In this document: positions 17,014-25,683 of the stretch, one piece after another
Layout of the letters: each line of letters starts with the position of its first letter
How positions within the stretch are numbered: position 1 is the first letter of the stretch
Source of the DNA: TMED23 sp964639965
GTDB lineage: Bacteria > Pseudomonadota > Alphaproteobacteria > Rhodospirillales > UBA2165
DNA: 64,000 nucleotides
Direction: 5' to 3'
Assembly (NCBI GenBank): GCA_964639965.1
Contig: CAZXGI010000006.1
Coordinates: 6,451-70,450 of the forward strand
Translations under genes and position numbers: made by a program
Notes under the pieces: generated by a model
The model's database searches: none
Told to the model about the DNA's origin: nothing
Seen by the model: only the letters and a program-made list of their open reading frames with translations

Positions 17014-18231
17014 TTATTCAATGCTAGAAGCTTTTCGTAAACCTTCATACATAGAGGATTTCATCAAAAACGCCTTACATTTTATCGGATCATCCGATAT
17101 TTTCTGTAGTTCATCTAAAGACATTTGCCGCCTTTGGTGATTTTTCTCCGTCATACGTTTACGATTTTCATCGGCTTGTTTAATAATCTGTTGCTCAGCA
17201 ATTGGTTTCCGCTGTCGCGAATAAAGATCAAGGAGTTCAAAATAATTGTCTCTACTCTCATTCAACCAAATTTTATTTAATTTTTCTGTCAAGTTATGTG
17301 CGTCGTGTAAACCACCATTCATACCCATACCACCAGAGGGTGAATTGACATGCGCAGCATCTCCTGCCAAAGCAATTCGACCGTGGTCATATTTGTTGAC
17401 TATGCGTTGGTGAACCCTATAAACACGTTTATCATAAATTTCAAATGGACCTTCAATCGGACATATATCGTGCAATTGTTTTTGGATATTTTTATCGTCT
17501 AAGGCTTCCTCTTGTGACATATTCTCAGGAAAGTAAAGGCTGGCACGCCATTGATCTGGTAACTGCAAGAGACTGAAATTACCTTTTTCCTCCCAACAGT
17601 AGCTAACACTCGACAAACCATCAATATACTCATGAAATGGGAAAGGTGTTGTGACCAATACAGTTTTTTCAGGATACGTAGACCCTTCAAAGGCTAAACC
17701 CAAATGTTCCCTTATCGAACTATTACCGCCATCCGCTGCGATCAAAAATTGACCGCAAATTGTTTCGGAGCCTTTACCTGATTCAACGTTAATAATGATA
17801 CCATTATCATTCTGGCTTAAGGATACAAATTCCGTTCCATAACGAATATCTGCTAAAGGATTAGCTCGAAGTTGCCTGTCCATAATCTTGCAAATCTTAC
17901 TTTGCTCAAATTGGACCCTATAGGGGTAGTCTGTCTCATCAGAAATATTATTCAGGTCAAAAACCACTTTATCTCCAGTTAAATGATTGCGAATTTGCCA
18001 TTGACGCACCTTAATCCCCGTCTCAAGTATCTCTTCCGTTATGCCATATGGGGCCATCATTTCCAACGAAGGGGGGTGGATTGTCGAAGCGCGAATATCA
18101 CTACTAACCTTCTTAGATTTATCAATGAGTGTTATAGGAATTCCAAAGCCAACCAAACGGATCGCAGCAAACAAACCTACAGGTCCACCTCCAACTATCA
18201 AAATACGTTTGTCTTTAGCTGGCGTTACCAT
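17014..18231 (-). CDS. FAD-dependent aromatic-ring monooxygenase (PHBH-like)
   Basis: A 405-residue group A flavoprotein monooxygenase. The N-terminal dinucleotide motif ILIVGGGPVGLFAAIRL, the middle DG motif (LIAADGGNSSIREHLGL) and the GD motif (GRIALAGDAAHVNSPSGGMG) are all intact. Such enzymes use NAD(P)H and O2 to hydroxylate activated aromatic or heteroaromatic rings, as in 4-hydroxybenzoate, 6-hydroxynicotinate (NicC) and phenol hydroxylases. AAGG precedes the ATG by about eight bases. It diverges from the maleate-isomerase-like gene and converges on the acyl-CoA ligase (2-base gap). The preceding neighbours suggest a ring-modifying step of the local catabolic pathway. Confidence 0.88.
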   Translation of the reverse strand: MVTPAKDKRILIVGGGPVGLFAAIRLVGFGIPITLIDKSKKVSSDIRASTIHPPSLEMMAPYGITEEILETGIKVRQWQIRNHLTGDKVVFDLNNISDETDYPYRVQFEQSKICKIMDRQLRANPLADIRYGTEFVSLSQNDNGIIINVESGKGSETICGQFLIAADGGNSSIREHLGLAFEGSTYPEKTVLVTTPFPFHEYIDGLSSVSYCWEEKGNFSLLQLPDQWRASLYFPENMSQEEALDDKNIQKQLHDICPIEGPFEIYDKRVYRVHQRIVNKYDHGRIALAGDAAHVNSPSGGMGMNGGLHDAHNLTEKLNKIWLNESRDNYFELLDLYSRQRKPIAEQQIIKQADENRKRMTEKNHQRRQMSLDELQKISDDPIKCKAFLMKSSMYEGLRKASSIE

Positions 18232-18326
18232 ATAAAGTTACCTTATCCATCTATTAGTATTATAGTTTTCCTATATTATAATGTCATAAATTTTAGATAA
18301 TTAAAACTTACTGGAATAAACAAAAA

Positions 18327-19097
18327 ATGACCGAACTAGAGTACGCGAAACGAGGCCTCGTTGGTGTCCTCACTCCTCAAGCAAATACCACCGTTGAGCC
18401 AGAGTTTACAATCTTATGGCCCAACGGTGTAGCAATGCTGAACGCGCGTATGACGAGTCGCAAAAAAACCATTGAAGAGCGACTTGTCGACTATACCGAT
18501 CAAATAGAAGATACACTCGAACAATTCGCAAACGCGCCAATTCAAGTAGCTGCTTTTGGGTGCACTGGCGCCTCATATTTGATTGGCCAAGACAAAGAAG
18601 CTGAAATCTGTGATCGTATTCAAAAAAATAAAGGGTTCCCATTCGTTACAGCTGCAAGGGCCGTCACAGACTCATTGAATTCATTAAACGCAAAAAACAT
18701 TGGGTTAGTTTCTCCGTACCCAGCCGAATTAACGGAAATTAGTGTTAATTATTGGCAAAATGCTGGTTTCATCGTTAGAGAAGTTGCCAGCGCATTTAAC
18801 GAAACCAGTGAATTCCACCCAATCTACAGTCTACAAGCAGAAACCAGTATGGAGGCTCTTCAATCCTTAAAACGCAAAAATATTGATGTTATTGTCATGC
18901 TAGGAACTGGTATGCCGACACTCCAACCGATTTTGGACTGCGCAAATTGGGACGGTGCGCCGGTGACTTCCTGTATGTTGAGCCTTGCCTGGCGAACTGT
19001 CTTATATCTAGAAGGTCAAGCTCCCACAGAACAGAGCATGTTAGCATGGAGCAAGGGTAATTCATGGCACAAACGCATGCATAGCCACATCGATTAA
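18327..19097 (+). CDS. Maleate isomerase / arylmalonate decarboxylase-family protein
   Basis: A 256-residue Asp/Glu-racemase-superfamily protein most like maleate cis-trans isomerases. The N-terminal LVGVLTPQANTTVEPEF loop and the first Cys loop FGCTGASYLIG (Cys79) are present. At the second Cys loop it reads MLGTGMPTL, where family members usually have a Ser-Cys-Thr or Ser-Cys-Gly pattern, so the second catalytic Cys appears replaced by Gly. It may therefore be a decarboxylase or a one-base isomerase rather than a classical maleate isomerase. It starts the two-gene rightward unit with the RdhA-like gene nine bases downstream. Confidence 0.8.
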   Translation: MTELEYAKRGLVGVLTPQANTTVEPEFTILWPNGVAMLNARMTSRKKTIEERLVDYTDQIEDTLEQFANAPIQVAAFGCTGASYLIGQDKEAEICDRIQKNKGFPFVTAARAVTDSLNSLNAKNIGLVSPYPAELTEISVNYWQNAGFIVREVASAFNETSEFHPIYSLQAETSMEALQSLKRKNIDVIVMLGTGMPTLQPILDCANWDGAPVTSCMLSLAWRTVLYLEGQAPTEQSMLAWSKGNSWHKRMHSHID

Positions 19098-19106
19098 AAT
19101 CAAATT

Positions 19107-20099
19107 ATGCCAGATCGTAAACAAATAAAAAGACCTCCTGAAACCGCAGATGATTTTAAGGCACTTTTCCCAAATATTTCTGGCAACAAAGTAAATGGCC
19201 TGAATGAAGAGGAAATTAGACGCCCATCACCGTTTTTTTGGCATCCCCACGAAAAACATGCCTTTGGCGAATTGCAATCCGAAGTCATAGGTATTCAACG
19301 GCGATCAAGTGCAATTGTTGAACACTACAGCAGCGAAGCACCCCGCGGACCAGAAATAGAGAAGCGGGCGGAGACTATGATTCAAAAATCAGCGGAGGAA
19401 TGGAAGAAAACCATTAAAGAATTTACCCTAAATCACGAAGGTGATGATATTCGAATTACTGAGATGGATCCAATGTATACCTTTGAAGGTTATCAAATCA
19501 ATGAACCATGGGTCATAATAATAGCAGTCAAAATGAACCACGAAGAACTCAATAAAGTACCTCCAAGCCTCGCGAGGCCTGACTCTTCTGTCGAAGTTGC
19601 GCGGCAATATAATCGTGCTGCAAGAGTTTGCCGTGAATTAACCAATTTTATATTAAGCCAGGGTTTTTCAGCAAAGCCGTGGGCTGGACCATTTGCCTCA
19701 GCTTTAAGTATGATGCCAGCGGCAATCGATTCGGGCATGGGTACCCTCGGCAAACATGGCTCGCTCATACACGGCGAATTTGGCTCTTCATTTCGACTTT
19801 CTGCCGTAACCACCGATATCCCTCTAATTGCGGACAAAGTCAGAGATATCGGTGCCGAGGATTTCTGCACTAATTGTCAAATATGCGTGAAAGCGTGCCC
19901 ACCGAGCGCTATTTTCCCCGAAAAACAAATGGTTCGCGGAATAAAAAAATGGTTCGTCGATTTTGACAAATGCATTCCTACCTTTGGCGAAGCATTAGGA
20001 TGTGCGATTTGTATAGCAAAATGTCCATGGTCAACCCCAGGACGCGCGCCCAAACTCTCTGAAAAGATGCTAAAACGCCGAGCAAAATTACAGAACTAA
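19107..20099 (+). CDS. Reductive dehalogenase-like corrinoid/2x[4Fe-4S] protein
   Basis: A 330-residue cytoplasmic protein resembling the catalytic half of RdhA. The signature GTLGKHGSLIHGEFGSSFR (about residues 212-230) is followed by the conserved LSAVTTDIPL. Two ferredoxin-type motifs then follow: Cys254/257/260/264-Pro and Cys289/299/302/306-Pro, the latter ending in CPWS. There is no Tat signal and no membrane anchor gene (rdhB) nearby, so this would be a soluble non-respiratory enzyme. It is shorter than respiratory RdhA (~450-500 residues) and lacks the C-terminal ferredoxin/flavin reductase fusion of aerobic catabolic forms. QueG is a related family, but QueG has a different N-terminal domain and a GWIGKN-type motif. 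The cofactor is predicted to be cobalamin. No clear Shine-Dalgarno is visible, so translation is probably coupled to the gene nine bases upstream. Confidence 0.82.
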   Translation: MPDRKQIKRPPETADDFKALFPNISGNKVNGLNEEEIRRPSPFFWHPHEKHAFGELQSEVIGIQRRSSAIVEHYSSEAPRGPEIEKRAETMIQKSAEEWKKTIKEFTLNHEGDDIRITEMDPMYTFEGYQINEPWVIIIAVKMNHEELNKVPPSLARPDSSVEVARQYNRAARVCRELTNFILSQGFSAKPWAGPFASALSMMPAAIDSGMGTLGKHGSLIHGEFGSSFRLSAVTTDIPLIADKVRDIGAEDFCTNCQICVKACPPSAIFPEKQMVRGIKKWFVDFDKCIPTFGEALGCAICIAKCPWSTPGRAPKLSEKMLKRRAKLQN

Positions 20100-20154
20100 A
20101 TCAAAAAGATAGAATTTTCTATTTAAACGTAAATTCGAAGTTTCATTCGATAGA

Positions 20155-21174
20155 CTAGTTCTTTGCTTTGTCAACCAGTGCATTTTCGGTTATCCATGGC
20201 ATCATATCGCGAAGGTTTTGACCAACTTTTTCAATATCGTGTTCTGCCGAGCGTCTCCGCATCGCTTTAAATCGCGGAGCCCCGACCTTATTCTCCATCA
20301 TCCAGTCTTGAACAAATTTGCCTGATTGAATCTCCTCAAGAACTTCTTTCATACGATCTTTTACACTAGAATCTATTACACGGGGACCAGAAACGTAGTC
20401 ACCAAACTCAGCAGTATTAGAAATTGAATAACGCATATTAGCGATTCCTCCTTCATACATGAGGTCAACGATCAACTTCACTTCGTGCAGACATTCAAAA
20501 TAAGCCATTTCCGGTGCATAACCAGCTTCCACCAAAGTTTCCCACGCAGCAGTAATTAATGAAGTTAAACCACCACAAAGCACGGTTTGTTCACCGAAGA
20601 GATCTGTTTCACACTCTTCTTTAAAAGTAGTTTCGATAATCCCGGAACGACCCCCACCAATAGCTGAACCATATGATAATGCAAGATCCAATGCGGCTCC
20701 ACTAGCATCCTGATGCACCGCTACTAAGCAAGGTACACCGGCACCACGAGCAAATTCTCCACGCACCGTATGCCCTGGACCTTTAGGTGCTATCATAAAT
20801 ACGTCAACACCTTCAGACGGGGTAATAAGGCCAAAATGAACTGATAAACCATGCGCAAAGGCTATCGCCGAACCTGGATTCAAATTACTATGAATTTCAG
20901 CAGCATATAAATCTGCCTGAATTTCATCTGGTGCCAATACCATCAATACGTCTGCCCAGGCCGCTGCTTGAGCAGGTTCCATAACCTTAACACCTTCTGC
21001 TTCAGCCTTAGCGATTGAGCCGGATCCTTGCCTAAGCGCAACAGCTATCTCTTTAACACCACTATCCCGCAAATTTAAAGTGTGGGCATGTCCTTGGCTA
21101 CCATAGCCAACAATAGCAACTTTTTTTGTTTTAATTAAATTAACGTCAGCATCACGATCATAAAAAACACGCAT
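20155..21174 (-). CDS. ilvC: Ketol-acid reductoisomerase (NADP+)
   Basis: A 339-residue class I KARI that converts acetolactate or acetohydroxybutyrate to the dihydroxy acid in valine/isoleucine synthesis. The N-terminal nucleotide-binding VAIVGYGSQGHAHTLNLRDSG and the metal/active-site stretches GPGHTVRGEFARGAGVP and KEECETDLFGEQTVLCGG are all present. It is the last gene of the leftward ilvB-ilvH-ilvC operon and converges with the RdhA-like gene. Confidence 0.97.
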   Translation of the reverse strand: MRVFYDRDADVNLIKTKKVAIVGYGSQGHAHTLNLRDSGVKEIAVALRQGSGSIAKAEAEGVKVMEPAQAAAWADVLMVLAPDEIQADLYAAEIHSNLNPGSAIAFAHGLSVHFGLITPSEGVDVFMIAPKGPGHTVRGEFARGAGVPCLVAVHQDASGAALDLALSYGSAIGGGRSGIIETTFKEECETDLFGEQTVLCGGLTSLITAAWETLVEAGYAPEMAYFECLHEVKLIVDLMYEGGIANMRYSISNTAEFGDYVSGPRVIDSSVKDRMKEVLEEIQSGKFVQDWMMENKVGAPRFKAMRRRSAEHDIEKVGQNLRDMMPWITENALVDKAKN

Positions 21175-21223
21175 TTTTAAATTCCCTACAGTATTATGTT
21201 AAACGAATTAATCTATAATTTTC

Positions 21224-21748
21224 TCAAATTGTTTCTGAGTCGCGCGAAATGGCAACTACACCTGAACGCGATACATCTACTAGACCAAGCGGCTTCATTA
21301 AATTAACAAAAGCATCCATTTTTTCCGTACTCTGAACAACCTCAAATACACAAAATTCTGGCGTACTATCTAAAACTTTTGCTTGGAAATCGTCTGCTAC
21401 CTCCAAACATTGAGCTCGCATTTTATCACCTCCGGCCACTTTTATCAAAGCGAGTTCTCGTTCAACAGAAGGTCCATCAACAGTCAAATCTGCAACCGCT
21501 CGTACCGGCACTAAACGCTCAAGCTGAGTGCGAATTTGCTCCAACACCATTTCGGTACCCGAGCTTACAATAGTTATCTTCGAAAGGCGTTCTTCTTTAT
21601 TAACCTCAGCAACAGTCAAACTTTCGATGTTATATCCTCGACCAGATAATAGGCCAATTACACGTGCTAAAACTCCGGCCTCATTTTCAACAAGAACTGA
21701 GAACGTGTGATCTTGTTCAACTCTGTTTAAATCATCAGTCAATTTCAC
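21224..21748 (-). CDS. ilvH: Acetolactate synthase small (regulatory) subunit
   Basis: A 174-residue regulatory subunit. The N-terminal ACT domain has the valine-binding motif VLVENEAGVLARVIGLLSGRGYNIESL (positions about 19-45), and the C-terminal domain is the normal size. It confers valine feedback inhibition on the catalytic subunit encoded 18 bases upstream. Complete and ordinary. Confidence 0.96.
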   Translation of the reverse strand: MKLTDDLNRVEQDHTFSVLVENEAGVLARVIGLLSGRGYNIESLTVAEVNKEERLSKITIVSSGTEMVLEQIRTQLERLVPVRAVADLTVDGPSVERELALIKVAGGDKMRAQCLEVADDFQAKVLDSTPEFCVFEVVQSTEKMDAFVNLMKPLGLVDVSRSGVVAISRDSETI

Positions 21749-21766
21749 CTACCCAAGTCCAAACTC

Positions 21767-23521
21767 TTAAGCCATTGCCTTATCTTTAACAATCTTAGTT
21801 TTGTTATTAGGAGCAAGTACAATTTCATTGTGCGCAGCACCAGATGGTATCATAGGAAAAACATTTTCATCGCGATCCGTATGCATCAACAAAAATACGG
21901 GGCCATCAATCTCAAGCATTTCCGCAATTGACCCATTAACGTCATTAGCTTCTTTACATTCTAATGCATTGAAACCCATAGCTTGAGCTAATTTGATGTA
22001 ATCAGGGCCATTACTCAGATCACATTCAGATTCATTATTCTCATGAAATAACTCCTGCCATTGCCGAATCATGCCCAGCACCTGATTATATAAACAGAGT
22101 ATTTTTACAGGAAGACCTTCTTTTGCAATAGTTGCCATTTCCTGGATATTCATCATCATTGACCCTTCCGAGGTCACACACACCACTGCAGCATCAGGAT
22201 GGGCAACTTGCACACCCATACCCGCGGGAATACCATATCCCATAGTGCCAAGACCTCCAGAAGTCATCCAGCGATTCGGTTCAGAGAACTGAATATACTG
22301 TGCAGCCCACATTTGGTGCTGACCGACGTCGGTTGTGACAAAGTAATTCGTTTGATTCAACGATTCACTCAATTGGCTCAAGGCATATTGAGGCTTTATT
22401 GATGATTTAAAATCTTGCTCGAAACCAAGCGAATCAATAGAACGCCATTCATCAATTCTATCCCACCAACTTTCTAAAGCATTCTGATTAAGCTTAGGCT
22501 GTTTCTCATCCCATATAGTTATGAAATCAAATAATACGTTCTTTACATCACCTACAATTGGGATATCAGCTAAAATATTCTTATTAATAGACGAAGGATC
22601 GATATCAACATGTATTTTTTTGCTATTAGGTGAAAACAGTGCCGTATTTCCAGTCACCCGATCGTCGAAGCGAGCTCCAATGTTAAACATAACATCACAA
22701 CCATGCATTGCTAGGTTAGCCTCGTAGGTACCATGCATGCCTGGCATACCAATGAACTTGTCATCAGTTGTTGGGTAAGCCCCTAATGCCATTAATGTTG
22801 TTGTACATGGATAACCAGTTATTTCGACAAGTTTCTGCAATAAACGCGATGCCTCCGGACCCGAATTTATCACTCCACCACCAGCATAAATGATAGGACG
22901 CTCTGCATTTACCATTAATTCAACAGCGGCCTCAATTTGTTTCGGGTCACCACTAATTTGAGGGTTGTAATTACGAGGCTCAATCCCTTCAGGACCAAAA
23001 TAAGACCCCCTGCCCATAATTATATCCTTTGGGATATCAATTAAAACAGGGCCAGGTCGACCATTTGCTGCAATATAAAATGCTTCATGAATAATTCTCG
23101 CAAGTTCATCCGTTGATTTTACCAAGTAATTATGTTTAGTAGCTGGACGTGTGATTCCGGTGGTATCAGCTTCCTGGAAAGCATCATTTCCAATCAAATG
23201 ACTAACAACTTGACCAGTTAAAACAACGAGTGGAATGCTATCCATCAATGCATCTACCAGACCAGTAACCGTATTTGTTGCGCCAGGACCCGAAGTTGCC
23301 ATAGCAACACCGGTTTTTCCCGTTGAACGGGCATAACCCTCAGCTGCGTGCACTGCTCCTTGCTCGTGACCCACGAGGATGTGCCGCAACCTATTTTGCT
23401 TATAAATATCATTATAAAGTGGCAAGGTCACACCACCGGGATAGCCGAACACTACTTCAACATCTTGGTCAGCTAATGCTTTGAGAATAATCTCACCACC
23501 TGTGTATTGGTCACCCGACAT
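21767..23521 (-). CDS. ilvB: Acetolactate synthase large (catalytic) subunit
   Basis: A 584-residue ThDP- and FAD-dependent acetohydroxyacid synthase. It shows the FGYPGGVTLPLYNDIY loop, the catalytic Glu in VGHEQGAVHAAEGYAR, SGPGATNTVTGLVDALMDS and the C-terminal ThDP region GGLGTMGYGIPAGMGVQVA. It condenses pyruvate with pyruvate or 2-oxobutyrate. It is the first gene of ilvB-ilvH-ilvC, with a promoter candidate about 130 bases upstream in the gap after miaA. Confidence 0.97.
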   Translation of the reverse strand: MSGDQYTGGEIILKALADQDVEVVFGYPGGVTLPLYNDIYKQNRLRHILVGHEQGAVHAAEGYARSTGKTGVAMATSGPGATNTVTGLVDALMDSIPLVVLTGQVVSHLIGNDAFQEADTTGITRPATKHNYLVKSTDELARIIHEAFYIAANGRPGPVLIDIPKDIIMGRGSYFGPEGIEPRNYNPQISGDPKQIEAAVELMVNAERPIIYAGGGVINSGPEASRLLQKLVEITGYPCTTTLMALGAYPTTDDKFIGMPGMHGTYEANLAMHGCDVMFNIGARFDDRVTGNTALFSPNSKKIHVDIDPSSINKNILADIPIVGDVKNVLFDFITIWDEKQPKLNQNALESWWDRIDEWRSIDSLGFEQDFKSSIKPQYALSQLSESLNQTNYFVTTDVGQHQMWAAQYIQFSEPNRWMTSGGLGTMGYGIPAGMGVQVAHPDAAVVCVTSEGSMMMNIQEMATIAKEGLPVKILCLYNQVLGMIRQWQELFHENNESECDLSNGPDYIKLAQAMGFNALECKEANDVNGSIAEMLEIDGPVFLLMHTDRDENVFPMIPSGAAHNEIVLAPNNKTKIVKDKAMA

Positions 23522-23629
23522 TTTCTTTACTCCAAAGCCAATTTAAACGGCTAATTTACGATTATTTATAAATTATATGAAATCAAACACCGATAACCCT
23601 TTCACTGACAAAATCAAAAGTGTTATTCT

Positions 23630-23644
23630 GGCGCAATCCGCGCC
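23630..23644 (-). other. GC-rich hairpin at the predicted 5' end of the ilv transcript
   Basis: GGCGC and GCGCC arms enclose five bases, in an otherwise AT-rich spacer. It lies just downstream of the ilvB promoter candidate, so it would sit at the very 5' end of the mRNA, about 110 bases before ilvB. No U-run follows, so it is not a terminator. It may protect the 5' end or belong to a leader control. Confidence 0.4.
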
Positions 23645-23648
23645 GGAA

Positions 23649-23675
23649 ATTATACCTAATCGTATCTAGGGTCAA
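23649..23675 (-). promoter_or_regulatory. Promoter candidate for ilvB-ilvH-ilvC
   Basis: Read leftward: TTGACC (23675-23670), 15 bases, then a perfect TATAAT (23654-23649). The spacer is two bases shorter than ideal. The site lies in the 157-base gap between the end of miaA and ilvB, so the ilv genes can be transcribed independently of miaA. Confidence 0.5.
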
Positions 23676-23678
23676 TAC

Positions 23679-24623
23679 CTATCTGATAATTTTTGAAAAG
23701 ATTTCAGGTATTAAACTTTTCGAATATTGCGTTTTTAGCCTATAATCTTGAACTATTTGATTACGAAACCAAGTCATTTGGCGTTTAGCGTAGCGTCTAG
23801 TCGATTGTTTCGCCGCATTAACTGCTTCGTCTATGGTCATTTTATTGTCCAAGAATGCTGTGAACTCCCTAACCCCTAACGCTTTCATGGCTGGCCGCAT
23901 TGGATCTAGGTTAATATCCATAAGGGAACGCACTTCACCCAAAACACCATTCTCCAGCATTAAATCAATACGTTTTTCGCAGCTATTATATAGAGCATCC
24001 CTTGGTGGCTCGAATATTATTGACTGGTAATGTGCAACAAACGGCTCAATCGTTGGTTTTTGATCATGCCAATCGCTTAACGAGCGATCGGTGGCAACAT
24101 ATACCGCATAAGCTCGTGTTACTCGCTGGCTATCTGATCTATTAAGACGCTCAGCCGATACTGGGTCAAAATTTCTTAATTCTCGGTGAAATGCTTCAAT
24201 ACCAATTTTTTTACGTCGTTTGGTCACCTCTTCTATGATTTCCTTAGAAATGCTCGGTATCTCAGTTAAGCCTTCCATCAATGCTTTTATATAGAGTCCA
24301 GTACCACCGGTAATAATTGGAAGATTTCCCGATTGCCAACATTTCTTAATTTCTGTTATAGCCAAATCACGCCAAATACCTGCGGAAAATACGTCTTTCA
24401 CAGAAATTATGCCGTAGAGTTTATGGGATATAATACCTTCATCGATAAGCGACGGGCGGGCGGTTATAATCTGAAGTTCGCTATAAACCTGCATCGAGTC
24501 GCAATTAATAATAACACCATTATATTTTTTAGCGACCTCAAGAGCAAAATCCGACTTTCCACTGGCTGTTGGTCCAGCAACAATCAAAATTGAATTAGGC
24601 AAACTAAGATTAACTTTCTCCAT
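23679..24623 (-). CDS. miaA: tRNA dimethylallyltransferase
   Basis: A 314-residue MiaA, which prenylates A37 of tRNAs reading UNN codons. The P-loop IVAGPTASGKSDFALEVA, the NCDSMQVYSEL substrate loop and the GGTGLYIKALMEGL motif are intact, and the C-terminal KRQMTWFRNQ signature is visible. It precedes ilvB in the same direction, as in several alphaproteobacteria. Housekeeping gene. Confidence 0.96.
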   Translation of the reverse strand: MEKVNLSLPNSILIVAGPTASGKSDFALEVAKKYNGVIINCDSMQVYSELQIITARPSLIDEGIISHKLYGIISVKDVFSAGIWRDLAITEIKKCWQSGNLPIITGGTGLYIKALMEGLTEIPSISKEIIEEVTKRRKKIGIEAFHRELRNFDPVSAERLNRSDSQRVTRAYAVYVATDRSLSDWHDQKPTIEPFVAHYQSIIFEPPRDALYNSCEKRIDLMLENGVLGEVRSLMDINLDPMRPAMKALGVREFTAFLDNKMTIDEAVNAAKQSTRRYAKRQMTWFRNQIVQDYRLKTQYSKSLIPEIFSKIIR

Positions 24624-24671
24624 GGTTACTCTAATTTCAGCAAAATGAACTAATGCGCACTAAGAATTAAG

Positions 24672-25682
24672 CTAAGGTTTTTCTACTTCTTCGCGATACA
24701 AATTAAGTTTCTCCATAATTTGACGATCCGATATAATGATAAAAATAGCTTCTTCACTAGAGGCTAAATGAGTTGTCCATGCCCAATGGGGTATCGTAAA
24801 TATATCTTTGGATTCCCACTGATGGGTAACATCGCCAATTTTACTTTTACCAGTGCCTTGGATGACAATACACACCGCATTTGCAGTAGAACGCATTTTT
24901 GCCGTTTTCATATTTCTGGCCAAAGAAAGTATTTTTGCATCATGGGTAGGCAAAATGTCCGTTCCATCAACCGGATTAGTATACTTGACTGAACGGCTGC
25001 CATCATCTGTTTTAGGCGCATTCTTTATTGCAACAAGAGTATCTTCAAAGGAATAGCGTAAACGGGGGGAATGATTTACATGTTGAAGATGAGTAACAGG
25101 TGTAAGACCACCGCTCAAATAAGAATCATCAGATATCATTGCCATATTATCGGGAAAATGATCCTCCGATCTCATTTCCATATCACCAAAAACAGCATCT
25201 AATGAACCGACCAATGGTATATCAAGAACATCTATCCAGATAGCCCGTTCAGCACTATCGTTTTTATGGCAATGCCATGTCCAATTAGGTGTAATGATTA
25301 AGTCACCATCAAACATTTCACAACGTTTACCATCAACAAACGTGCCTCCACCAGATCCTTCTATAATTACACGAGTAGCGGCAGGTGTATGGCGGTGAGG
25401 AGAAGTTTCCTCACCCGGATTTACACATTGATAAGCTGCTATGATATTAGTGGTTGTTGCCATTTTACCATCGAGATTAGGATTCTTAAGCATAAGCACC
25501 CGATGGTCTGCATGGTTCCCACGGACAAGTTCGGCCGATTTCTCAATAAGTGGCAGTATTTCGTTCCATTTCCAAATTACGGAAGGCTCAGAATGCGAGG
25601 GCTCATTTGTAACTATTTTATCATAGACCTCCCATAATGGAGCTAAATCATGTGACCGAATCTCCCGGAGAAATTCATCCAT
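24672..25682 (-). CDS. Gentisate 1,2-dioxygenase-like bicupin
   Basis: A 336-residue double-cupin protein. The first cupin carries SPHRHTPAATRVIIEGSGGG and, further on, NWTWHCHKND, i.e. the His-x-His and distal His that bind Fe(II) in gentisate/salicylate 1,2-dioxygenases. The second cupin (about residues 225-320) has no obvious His triad, as is normal for the family. It should open a dihydroxylated or hydroxylated aromatic ring with O2. It starts one base after the stop of the luciferase-like monooxygenase, so the two form an operon. The exact ring substrate is unknown. Confidence 0.82.
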   Translation of the reverse strand: MDEFLREIRSHDLAPLWEVYDKIVTNEPSHSEPSVIWKWNEILPLIEKSAELVRGNHADHRVLMLKNPNLDGKMATTTNIIAAYQCVNPGEETSPHRHTPAATRVIIEGSGGGTFVDGKRCEMFDGDLIITPNWTWHCHKNDSAERAIWIDVLDIPLVGSLDAVFGDMEMRSEDHFPDNMAMISDDSYLSGGLTPVTHLQHVNHSPRLRYSFEDTLVAIKNAPKTDDGSRSVKYTNPVDGTDILPTHDAKILSLARNMKTAKMRSTANAVCIVIQGTGKSKIGDVTHQWESKDIFTIPHWAWTTHLASSEEAIFIIISDRQIMEKLNLYREEVEKP

Positions 25683-25683
25683 A

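Noticed and set aside
19107..20099. Call as epoxyqueuosine reductase QueG
   Set aside because: The two Fe-S motifs are shared, but the RdhA-type GTLGKHGSLIHGEFG stretch, the LSAVTTDIPL strand and the GIKKWFVD linker fit reductive dehalogenases better, and no queuosine genes are near.
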